Shown piece by piece: positions 15,524 through 22,544 of a DNA stretch of 40,210 bases (positions are counted from its first letter, which is position 1; every line of letters begins with the position of its first letter). The notes beneath the pieces were generated by a model. It had not been told where the DNA came from, did not search any database, and worked only from the letters and a program-made list of their open reading frames with translations. This DNA comes from Chitinophagales bacterium. GTDB lineage: Bacteria; Bacteroidota; Bacteroidia; Chitinophagales; Saprospiraceae. The stretch covers positions 1-40,210 of the forward strand of contig JAKSDI010000086.1 of assembly GCA_022360175.1 (NCBI GenBank), read 5' to 3'. Both the position numbers and the translations under genes were made by a program.

Positions 15524-17440
15524 ATGATCACAGTATCCAATATATTTATTAAGTATGGTGACCGCGTTTTGCTGGATAGTATTAATCTGGTAATCCTTGA
15601 AAAGGATAAGGTCGGTTTAGTAGGGCGAAATGGAGCAGGAAAATCTACGCTCCTGAAAGTTATAGCAGGAGAAATGCGGGCTGATGATGGTACAATCGCC
15701 CGCCCCGGCGAAAGTAGCCTTGGGTTCTTGCATCAGGAAATGGATATCCCCAAAGGAAAAACGGTGAAAGAAGAAGCTCTTACTGCTTTTGATGCTGCCA
15801 AAAAATTAGAAGAAAAAATAACTGAACTCAACGACGAGATTGCCAATCGTACGGATTATGAAAGTGAGGCTTACGCCAAACTGTTGAATGATTTTTCAGA
15901 CCTTAATGAGCGTTTTCAGTTAATAGGAGGGCAATCAATAGAGGCAGAAACAGAGAAAATTTTGAAAGGCCTGGGCTTTAAGCAATCTGATTTTGATCGC
16001 CTTACGGATGAGTTTAGTGGAGGCTGGCAGATGAGGATAGAGTTGGCAAAAATGCTTTTGCAAAAACCGGATTACCTTCTGCTTGATGAGCCTACTAACC
16101 ACCTGGATATAGAATCTATTATCTGGCTGGAAAAGTTTTTAAAAGATTATCCAGGGGCTATCATTGTTATTTCTCACGACAAGCAATTTCTTGATAATGT
16201 AACGAAGCGAACGGTAGAGGTAGAACTAGGAAACGTATATGACTATAAAGCAGCTTATAGCAAGTATGTAGAATTAAGAGCAGAGAGAAGAGAAAAGCAG
16301 ATGGCGGCTTTTCGTAATCAACAAAAGGTAATAGCGGAAAAAGAGCGTACCATCAATCGTTTTATGGCTAAAGCTACTAAAACGAAAATGGCGCAGTCCA
16401 TGCAAAAGCAATTGGATAAAATAGACCGTATTGAAGTTGAAGATGCGGATGTAGCTGCGATGAATATCTCTTTTCCTCCGGCACCTCGTTCGGGACAAGT
16501 TGTAGTAGAGTCCCAGTCATTAACTAAAAGATATGGCGACTTGACGGTCTTAAAGGATGTCAACTTAAAAATAGATAGAGGAGATAGGGTTGCTTTTGTA
16601 GGACAAAACGGTCAGGGCAAAACGACATTAGCTAAGATAATTGTTGATGAACTTACCCTGACAGAAGGAGATCTTAATCTGGGACATAATGTACAAATTG
16701 GATATTATGCTCAAAACCAATCGGATAGCTTACATTCTAATTTGACCGTTCTACAAACGATGGAGAATGCATCCCCACCAGAGATGCGGACTAAGCTACG
16801 TAATATCCTGGGAGCCTTTATGTTTAGTGGAGAAGACGTAGAGAAAAAAGTATCCGTACTTTCAGGAGGAGAGCGTGCACGACTGGCATTGGCCTGCCTT
16901 TTGTTACGTCCATTTAATCTATTGGTGCTGGATGAGCCTACCAACCACCTTGATATGATTTCAAAGGATGTGCTCAAGAACGCTATCAAGGATTATGATG
17001 GTACCCTAATCATCGTTTCACACGACCGTAGTTTTCTAACCAACTTAACCAATCGTACTATAGAATTCCGAGACCGGAAGCTGCATAATCACATAGGAGA
17101 CGTAAATGCTTTCCTTGAGAAAAGAAAGCTGGAAGATATGCGTTCAGTTGAACTTTCCGGTAAAAAAGCAGGTAGTACAGAAGAGAAAAATACTCCTAAG
17201 AAAACACTTAGCTATGAAGAAAGAAAACGATTGATGCGCAATGTGAGCAATGCAGAAAAAAAGATAGAACGCCTGGAAACAGAAATTGAAAAGATGGAAA
17301 CAAAAATGGCTGATCCATCTTTTTATGAACAAGCTGATTCTGTAGAGCAAATGAAAAAATACGAAGCACAAAAACAGGAGTTGGAAGAAGCAATGGAAGC
17401 CTGGGAGGAAGCTCAATTGATCTTAATGGAATACGAATAA
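15524..17440 (+). CDS. ABC-F family ATPase (ribosome-associated)
   Basis: Soluble tandem ABC ATPase of 638 residues with no membrane domain. These proteins act on the ribosome (EttA, Uup, antibiotic-protection relatives). The first cassette has Walker A GRNGAGKST at 34-42, signature FSGGWQMRIELA and Walker B LLLDEPTNHLD. The second has GQNGQGKTT, LSGGERARLALA and LVLDEPTNHLDM. The charged P-site-tRNA linker lies between them at about 245-320. The C-terminal about 80 residues form a Lys/Glu-rich coiled coil (EERKRLMRNVSNAEKKIERLE region), as in Uup and the YheS-like branch. The subclass is not certain. It follows the kinase gene by 59 bases and converges with the methyltransferase gene with only 12 bases between stops, where a 6-bp hairpin (17433-17449) is the only terminator-like structure. 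Confidence 0.95.
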   Translation: MITVSNIFIKYGDRVLLDSINLVILEKDKVGLVGRNGAGKSTLLKVIAGEMRADDGTIARPGESSLGFLHQEMDIPKGKTVKEEALTAFDAAKKLEEKITELNDEIANRTDYESEAYAKLLNDFSDLNERFQLIGGQSIEAETEKILKGLGFKQSDFDRLTDEFSGGWQMRIELAKMLLQKPDYLLLDEPTNHLDIESIIWLEKFLKDYPGAIIVISHDKQFLDNVTKRTVEVELGNVYDYKAAYSKYVELRAERREKQMAAFRNQQKVIAEKERTINRFMAKATKTKMAQSMQKQLDKIDRIEVEDADVAAMNISFPPAPRSGQVVVESQSLTKRYGDLTVLKDVNLKIDRGDRVAFVGQNGQGKTTLAKIIVDELTLTEGDLNLGHNVQIGYYAQNQSDSLHSNLTVLQTMENASPPEMRTKLRNILGAFMFSGEDVEKKVSVLSGGERARLALACLLLRPFNLLVLDEPTNHLDMISKDVLKNAIKDYDGTLIIVSHDRSFLTNLTNRTIEFRDRKLHNHIGDVNAFLEKRKLEDMRSVELSGKKAGSTEEKNTPKKTLSYEERKRLMRNVSNAEKKIERLETEIEKMETKMADPSFYEQADSVEQMKKYEAQKQELEEAMEAWEEAQLILMEYE

Positions 17441-17452
17441 AATATTCGTTAT

Positions 17453-18631
17453 TTAATCAACATATAAAACGAGCCCTTTTAGATATTCTCCTTCCGGATG
17501 ATAAATACTAACTGCATGATCAGCTGGTTGCGAAAGGCGGTAAAGTACTTTTATTCTCCGTCCGGATTCCAGGGCAGCGGCTACAATTGTGTCGTAAAAC
17601 AACTTTTTATCTACCACTTGCGAACAGGAGAAAGTGAAAATAATGCCTCCCTTTTTGATTTTATTCAGTGCTAAAACGTTTAGGCGTTTATAACCTTGTA
17701 CTGCATTGTGTCGCTTACGTATATTTTTTGCGAAAGCAGGAGGATCTACCACCATCACATCATAATCATCGTCGGCAGTTTTTAAAAATTGCATTACGTC
17801 TTCGGCATAAGATCTGTGTTTATGTTCTTCAAAACCGTTTAAGCGGACATTCTCATCGGTTAATTTAATCGCATTGGATGAAATATCTACAGAGTCTACC
17901 AAACGAGCTCCTGCCTGAAGAGCGTAAATGGAAAAACCTCCTGAATAGCAAAAAGTATTAAGTACCTTTTTTCCTTCACAAAAATTGGCCAGCAGTTTCC
18001 GATTTTCTCTTTGATCCAGGAAAAAACCTGTTTTTTGACCTGTTTCCCAATCTACTTTGAAGGCATGATCATATTCTTTAACTATTTCAGCGCTTCCATC
18101 TCCATAGATATATCCTGTATCTATAGAATCAGCATATTGAGAAGGAAGCGTTTCCTTGCTTTTGTCGTAAATTGCATTGATAGCACCCCCTAAACCAGTT
18201 TTGATAGCCTGGCTGATATAGCTGATAGCTTGATGCATTCCAATAGAATGGCATTGTATTACAGCAGTATTACCATATACATCAATGATAAGCCCCGGAA
18301 CCCCATCTCCTTCAGCATGCATTAAACGGTAGCAATTTGTATTTTTTTCTGCAAGCTTTAGCTGTAGCCGACAATCAATAGCCTGTTGTATCTTCTGGTT
18401 CCAGAAATCTTGTCCTGCTTCCGTTTTTTCAAATGAAAATATACGTACGCTAATGCTGCCACCATGTTGATAATGGCCGGTAGCTAAATAATTACCTTTT
18501 CCATCTACTACCTCTACAATTTCTCCATCAATGACACCATCATCGACTTTGTGAATCGCTCCGGAGAAGACCCAGGGATGAAATCGCTTAACAGCAGCAG
18601 TTCGCTTGTGCTTCAGATGTACTTGCTTCAT
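17453..18631 (-). CDS. RlmI-like class I rRNA large-subunit methyltransferase
   Basis: SAM-dependent RNA (cytosine-5)-methyltransferase of the RlmI type, which in E. coli modifies C1962 of 23S rRNA. An N-terminal PUA-like RNA-binding domain (about 1-75: HPWVFSGAIHKVDDG, GNYLATGHY) precedes an EEHEE linker domain and the Rossmann methyltransferase at about 190-392: QKTGFFLDQREN, the SAM loop LNTFCYSGGFS, acidic VDSVDIS, VVDPPAFAK and the late FTFSCS with the catalytic Cys. The length of 392 equals the E. coli enzyme (396). On its strand an excellent promoter sits only four bases before the start codon, suggesting leaderless translation. The exact rRNA position is inferred from family membership. 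Confidence 0.92.
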   Translation of the reverse strand: MKQVHLKHKRTAAVKRFHPWVFSGAIHKVDDGVIDGEIVEVVDGKGNYLATGHYQHGGSISVRIFSFEKTEAGQDFWNQKIQQAIDCRLQLKLAEKNTNCYRLMHAEGDGVPGLIIDVYGNTAVIQCHSIGMHQAISYISQAIKTGLGGAINAIYDKSKETLPSQYADSIDTGYIYGDGSAEIVKEYDHAFKVDWETGQKTGFFLDQRENRKLLANFCEGKKVLNTFCYSGGFSIYALQAGARLVDSVDISSNAIKLTDENVRLNGFEEHKHRSYAEDVMQFLKTADDDYDVMVVDPPAFAKNIRKRHNAVQGYKRLNVLALNKIKKGGIIFTFSCSQVVDKKLFYDTIVAAALESGRRIKVLYRLSQPADHAVSIYHPEGEYLKGLVLYVD

Positions 18632-18635
18632 GCCG

Positions 18636-18665
18636 CAAAGATAGCATTATCGTATTATTGAGCAA
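18636..18665 (-). promoter_or_regulatory. Consensus promoter giving a leaderless mRNA for the methyltransferase gene
   Basis: Read on the minus strand: TTG (18665-18663), a 19-base spacer, TATCTTTG (18643-18636), four bases, then ATG (18631). Both elements match the Bacteroidota TTG-N17-23-TAnnTTTG consensus. The expected transcription start falls on or within a few bases of the start codon. The promoter overlaps the stop codon of the upstream T9SS gene. Confidence 0.65.
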
Positions 18666-20031
18666 CCAATACTTTTTGAGTGTATACTCGCTGTCCTTGC
18701 ACCACCTTTAACAGATAAACACCAGAGAAAAGCCCCCTTAGGTCAAAACTCAATTTGGACTGTGATGGGTGAGTATTAACCTGACGCATCATTTGACCAT
18801 CCATATTGAAAATAGTGATTTGCATGGTTTCGTTGCTGAAAAAATCTTCATCTAATGCCACTATTAGCAGATCGCTACCAGGATTGGGATAAGCCCTTAC
18901 TGGTACTGCGGGCATTAATGAAATATTATCGGTTTCGACGGTGTATAGTTCGTAATACAGGGTTTGAAATAAGGTGTTTTCCCAATCATTGATTTCGGGA
19001 GACCAAAATTGCCCGTGATTGGTTTTTATATTGTTTTCGGGAGTATGGGTAGAAAAGTTTTGAGCTGTTTTCTCCCATTCTTGTATACCTTCATTCCATA
19101 TTTCAAAAAGATTGTAGGCTCGGTTGCCATACCCATCGTATTCATAAGTATTGTGATATAAGCCTATCCATAACTGGCCATCTTCGTACCAGGATTGATC
19201 CAATGATGTGATGATATTTTCGTATACATTTAATGTATTTATCTTTCTCGTGTTGTCTTTCCATTCACTTCCTTCAGGTACTTGATTGAGTGCATAAACG
19301 GTGGTGCCATTATTAGAATACTCATAGATTGAACGTCCGTAGTCTGCCCAGTTTTCATTATCTGTCCAGGTTTGTCTGATGATAAGAGCAGGCTTTTCTA
19401 CTTCATTATATTCGAGATATAAAAATCTATTTTCATTTTCTAATTGCCCACTTACTAATGCATATTGAAATATTTCAGAAGACAGTAAATTGGTGTTTTC
19501 GTGATATTCAAAGTCAAGCCTGTAGAAGTCCTGATAAGCTCCATTGTCCCAATGATCATATTCATAAGTGATTAGTTGATCACTGGCATTAAAAGTATAG
19601 TTGATTTTCGTGTTGCCCTCTGCGATACCCCATTCTGTACCATCCCAGCTTTCCGTAACCTCCTCTTTAGGCAATCCATTATTGTAATAAGTGAAAACTA
19701 ATCTTTGATTGGGCAACCACGAATTATCTGACCATGTATAACGTACAATGATATCTATTTTTCCTTCAGAATTATAAAAATATTGAGAAGAGTCCCTGTC
19801 CTCCCAGTCGTTTAATTCTGGCATCCAGAATTTGCTATGAATTGCCAAAAGCCTTTCCTCTTCAGGAATTGGGGTATTGATAGATGGTGATGGAGTGATC
19901 CCGGTTTTTTTGTCTGCCCGATTTATGGCATCTATAATGTTGTCGGGAAATGGATGGCTAGGATGTTGTGCAAACAGAGATAAAGATAAAATGGAAATGA
20001 AGCAGCAGAGTATTATAGTTTTTTGTCTCAT
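18655..20031 (-). CDS. T9SS-secreted protein with W/Y-rich repeats
   Basis: Exported protein of 458 residues, function unknown. The signal peptide MRQKTIILCCFISILSLSLFAQ is followed by a low-complexity link, then about seven imperfect repeats of some 38-40 residues spanning roughly 70-360. Their pattern is Trp-x-(D/N)-x-x-Trp ... Arg/Lys ... Tyr-x-Tyr-(N/D)-x-x-Gly (for example YTWSDNSWLPNQRLVFTYY, TWTDNENWADYGRSIYEY), reminiscent of YD-type repeats. A T9SS type A sorting domain closes it (VRAYPNPGSDLLIV ... FNMDGQMMRQV ... LFSGVYLLKVVQGQR). It follows fbp by 12 bases on the same strand, so co-transcription is likely although the functions look unrelated. The repeats suggest a beta-rich shell or fibre. 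No enzyme motif was found. Confidence 0.87.
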   Translation of the reverse strand: MRQKTIILCCFISILSLSLFAQHPSHPFPDNIIDAINRADKKTGITPSPSINTPIPEEERLLAIHSKFWMPELNDWEDRDSSQYFYNSEGKIDIIVRYTWSDNSWLPNQRLVFTYYNNGLPKEEVTESWDGTEWGIAEGNTKINYTFNASDQLITYEYDHWDNGAYQDFYRLDFEYHENTNLLSSEIFQYALVSGQLENENRFLYLEYNEVEKPALIIRQTWTDNENWADYGRSIYEYSNNGTTVYALNQVPEGSEWKDNTRKINTLNVYENIITSLDQSWYEDGQLWIGLYHNTYEYDGYGNRAYNLFEIWNEGIQEWEKTAQNFSTHTPENNIKTNHGQFWSPEINDWENTLFQTLYYELYTVETDNISLMPAVPVRAYPNPGSDLLIVALDEDFFSNETMQITIFNMDGQMMRQVNTHPSQSKLSFDLRGLFSGVYLLKVVQGQRVYTQKVLVAQ

Positions 20032-20043
20032 AAGGCTTGATGT

Positions 20044-21048
20044 TTAGTGACATAAAAAACGAATAGCTTCTTCTACAAGATGTTTGGAGCCGATTAATAA
20101 CGGTACTCTTTGATGCAGGGAAGTCGGTTGTATATCGAGTATGCGGCTTTTTCCATTATAGGCAAGCCCACCTGCTTGTTCAGCAATAAAAGCTAAAGGA
20201 TTACATTCGTACAGCAATCTTAGTTTTCCTTCAGGGTAAACACCCGGAGTAGCAGGGTAGAGGTAGATCCCTCCTTTTATGAGATTGCGATGTACATCTG
20301 CTACCATTGAACCTATATAGCGAGCAGTATACCGTTCTCTTTTGCAGTGATTGAGGTAGTGTTGAATAGGCTCTCCATATTTGAAATAATGACTTTCATT
20401 GATAGAATAAATATTGCCATCTTTAGGGAATCGCATTTTGGGATGAGAAAGATAGAATTCACCTAAAGAGTGATCATAAGTAAAGCCATTGACACCAAAT
20501 CCGGTAGTATAAACGAGCATAGTTGAAGAGCCAAATAATACATAACCAGCAGCTATTTGATGCTTGCCAGCTTGTAAAGCATCTTCCATCGTTGGTTGGG
20601 TACCCTGCTCTGAAATACGATGATATATACCAAATACAGTGCCAATAGGTACATTGACTTCAATATTGGAAGAGCCATCAAGGGGGTCCATTGCTATAAC
20701 ATATTTAGCATCATTATTTCCTGTGTATACGATTTCTTCTTTTTCTTCTGATACGATACAGCAGACTTGCCCGCCCATTTTTAATGCTCTTACAAAGCGA
20801 ATGTGCCCCACGATATCCAACATTTGTTGATCTTCACCCTGCACATTTTCAGTACCAGCCATACCACCTAATCCAATCAAACCTGCTCTATTGATTTCTC
20901 TTCCGAGAATTTTTGCAGCTAGCCCAATATCTCTGAGCAATCGAGAAAGTTCACCCGAGGCATATGGAAATTCATCCTGATTTAAATCTATACATCGATC
21001 AAGTGTTGTACCAATAGGTGCACTTAATTCTTTAATTTTGCTCTTCAT
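20044..21048 (-). CDS. fbp: Class 1 fructose-1,6-bisphosphatase
   Basis: Gluconeogenic enzyme hydrolysing fructose 1,6-bisphosphate to fructose 6-phosphate; cytosolic, Mg-dependent. The metal-binding acidic residues are visible as SEEKEE (about 100-105) and the signature [22 protein letters not shown] (starting at 120, in which DPLDGSS carries the catalytic aspartates). Later come [13 protein letters not shown] and [10 protein letters not shown], substrate-binding motifs of class 1. The length of 334 is standard. A 22-bp perfect palindrome ends nine bases before its start codon, in the divergent promoter region, so repression by a dimeric regulator is plausible. Confidence 0.96.
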   Translation of the reverse strand: MKSKIKELSAPIGTTLDRCIDLNQDEFPYASGELSRLLRDIGLAAKILGREINRAGLIGLGGMAGTENVQGEDQQMLDIVGHIRFVRALKMGGQVCCIVSEEKEEIVYTGNNDAKYVIAMDPLDGSSNIEVNVPIGTVFGIYHRISEQGTQPTMEDALQAGKHQIAAGYVLFGSSTMLVYTTGFGVNGFTYDHSLGEFYLSHPKMRFPKDGNIYSINESHYFKYGEPIQHYLNHCKRERYTARYIGSMVADVHRNLIKGGIYLYPATPGVYPEGKLRLLYECNPLAFIAEQAGGLAYNGKSRILDIQPTSLHQRVPLLIGSKHLVEEAIRFLCH

Positions 21049-21057
21049 ATTAGGTTA

Positions 21058-21079
21058 CTTATCTTGATATCAAGATAAG
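21058..21079. promoter_or_regulatory. 22-bp perfect palindrome (candidate operator)
   Basis: Half-site CTTATCTTGAT at 21058-21068 is followed immediately by its exact complement at 21069-21079, with no spacer. It lies between divergent genes, nine bases from the fbp start codon and 69 from the start at 21149. The ATCTTGA/TCAAGAT shape resembles sites of MarR-like dimeric repressors; this family assignment is inference. Confidence 0.6.
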
Positions 21080-21110
21080 GTTTTCTTTCAACTCCATTTA
21101 GGTTTATGTG

Positions 21111-21138
21111 TTATCAAATAATAAACCTTCTTTGATAA
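21111..21138. promoter_or_regulatory. Second inverted repeat in the fbp divergent region
   Basis: TTATCAAA at 21111-21118 pairs with TTTGATAA at 21131-21138 across 12 bases, ten bases before the start codon at 21149. The TTATC/GATAA edges resemble those of the 22-bp palindrome upstream, so it may be a weaker second site for the same factor. Confidence 0.35.
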
Positions 21139-21148
21139 ATAAGTATAA

Positions 21149-21628
21149 ATGATTAAACAAGAAACCTTATCATCTACTAGCCGGGTTTGGATTTATCAGG
21201 CTAATAAGCCATTTCCAGAACAAGACTGGCCGGTCATCAATACTCGTGTACAGGAATTCGCAAAAAACTGGGTGAGTCACAATCGTCAGCTAAAAGCTCA
21301 GGGAAACTTAATGCATGGCCAATTCATCGTACTAATGGTTGATGAAAATCAGGCAGATGCTAGTGGCTGTTCCATTGATAAATCTGTTTACTTTTTAAAG
21401 CAGTTACAAGCTGAATATGGAGTAGATTTATTTGATCGAATGACCTTTACATACAAAGATGGGGATATCGTAAAAACGGCTGATCGAGATACATTTAGTA
21501 AGCTTTATCAAGAAGGTGCTATTGATGATCAAACCCTTGTTTTTGATAATCTAGTAGCAACCAAAGGTGATTTTGACGAATCCTGGGTGAAGCCATTGGG
21601 GAGTAGCTGGCATAAACGTATGGTGTGA
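21149..21628 (+). CDS. Conserved Bacteroidota protein (often misnamed 'ABC transporter ATPase')
   Basis: Small soluble protein of 159 residues. I recognise the family from Bacteroidota genomes: the pattern SRVWIYQANKPF at the N-terminus, FIVLMVDENQADASGCSIDKSVYFLKQL in the middle, and VFDNLV...SWHKRM at the end are its hallmarks. It is frequently labelled an ABC transporter ATPase, but there is no Walker A, Walker B or signature motif here, so that name should not be used. No signal peptide or membrane segment is present. The function is unknown. It is read divergently from fbp and shares the palindrome-containing control region with it. Confidence 0.85.
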   Translation: MIKQETLSSTSRVWIYQANKPFPEQDWPVINTRVQEFAKNWVSHNRQLKAQGNLMHGQFIVLMVDENQADASGCSIDKSVYFLKQLQAEYGVDLFDRMTFTYKDGDIVKTADRDTFSKLYQEGAIDDQTLVFDNLVATKGDFDESWVKPLGSSWHKRMV

Positions 21629-21728
21629 TTAGAATCCTTTTATCTATGCAGTTGATGATTTCATAGAAAATAATCTGACTGAATACTTAAAGGGCTGTAG
21701 TTTGCAGATCGTACATAATTGAATTCAC

Positions 21729-22196
21729 ATGATCGGAAAAGTGAAAAAATGGCTGGGCATTGAAGGAGTTAAATTGGATTTGCAACTCCCGGAAGAAATC
21801 AGCCTTACAAGCAAGTTGATAAAAGGGAGCATCATACTTCAATCGATGAACCCCCAAACAGTTACTGGAATTAAAGTGGTTTTGATAGAACGTTATAGCC
21901 GTGGCAGAGGCAAGGAAAAACTCGTAGACGAATACGAGTTAGGAGAAATTGATATTAATAAAATAATTGATGTTCCAGCAGGTGAAATGCTGGAAATCCC
22001 TTTTCAATTACCTTTCTCCTATGTGCGTTCAGATATAGAAGAGTTTGGAAATAAGAATTTCCTTTTTGGCGGTATCGCTAAAGCTGCCAAGGCGATTCAA
22101 GCTGCGAAGTCCAGTTTCCGCATTGAAGCGGAAGCCAAAGTGAAAGGCGTAGCCTTGAATCCTTTTGATAAAAAATCAATAATTATTAAAAAGTAA
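21729..22196 (+). CDS. Spo0M-like (arrestin-fold) protein
   Basis: Cytosolic protein of 155 residues similar to the N-terminal arrestin-like domain of the sporulation-control protein Spo0M family. The start MIGKVKKWLGIEGVKLDLQLP and the following strand pattern (KGSIILQSMNPQTVTGIKVVLIERYSRGRGKEK, EIPFQLPFS) match that family. The full-length Bacillus protein is longer (about 250 residues), so this is a one-domain version. It does not imply sporulation: the family is widespread in non-sporulating bacteria and is linked to cell-shape or division control. It is 100 bases downstream of the previous gene and followed by a strong nested hairpin. Confidence 0.78.
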   Translation: MIGKVKKWLGIEGVKLDLQLPEEISLTSKLIKGSIILQSMNPQTVTGIKVVLIERYSRGRGKEKLVDEYELGEIDINKIIDVPAGEMLEIPFQLPFSYVRSDIEEFGNKNFLFGGIAKAAKAIQAAKSSFRIEAEAKVKGVALNPFDKKSIIIKK

Positions 22197-22212
22197 TTAT
22201 TATAGTATTTCG

Positions 22213-22257
22213 AGAGGTTTAGTAGGAATTAAATAGTTTAATTTTTTCTAAACCTCT
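22213..22257 (+). terminator. Nested double-hairpin terminator
   Basis: Outer stem AGAGGTTTAG (22213-22222) with 22248-22257; inner stem AATTAAA (22227-22233) with 22237-22243 and loop TAG, followed by TTTT at 22244-22247 inside the outer stem. Together they make an efficient stop after the Spo0M-like gene. Confidence 0.7.
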
Positions 22258-22544
22258 ACTTTATATTACCTACCTTTTCTTTTACCCTATCTTATTTGTC
22301 TTCTACTTACCAAATTAGATATAATATCGGCTATTGGGATAAATAATATCCTCAAAGAGGTGTAACTTTTTTTGAGTTTCAACTTATAATTATAACTGGT
22401 ATAAATTACCATTTAAGGAGCAACTGCTGTTGCTCACTATGCGCAATAACACACATTACTTCCCGGCTATTTAAACAACACTATCAATAGGGTGCTTTGG
22501 CACAAATATTGTTAAATCGGATTAGTATAATTAAAAAAGACTCA
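22258..22544. other. Leader region of the M43-like protease gene
   Basis: AT-rich, with no gene seen. It contains the 7-bp hairpin GAGCAAC-TGCT-GTTGCTC (22418-22435), part of a block resembling 8327-8353 upstream of another T9SS gene. No exact TAnnTTTG promoter was found close to the start codon. Confidence 0.4.

Noticed and set aside
21149-21628. ABC transporter ATPase name used for this family
   Set aside because: No Walker A, Walker B or ABC signature motif is present in the 159 residues.
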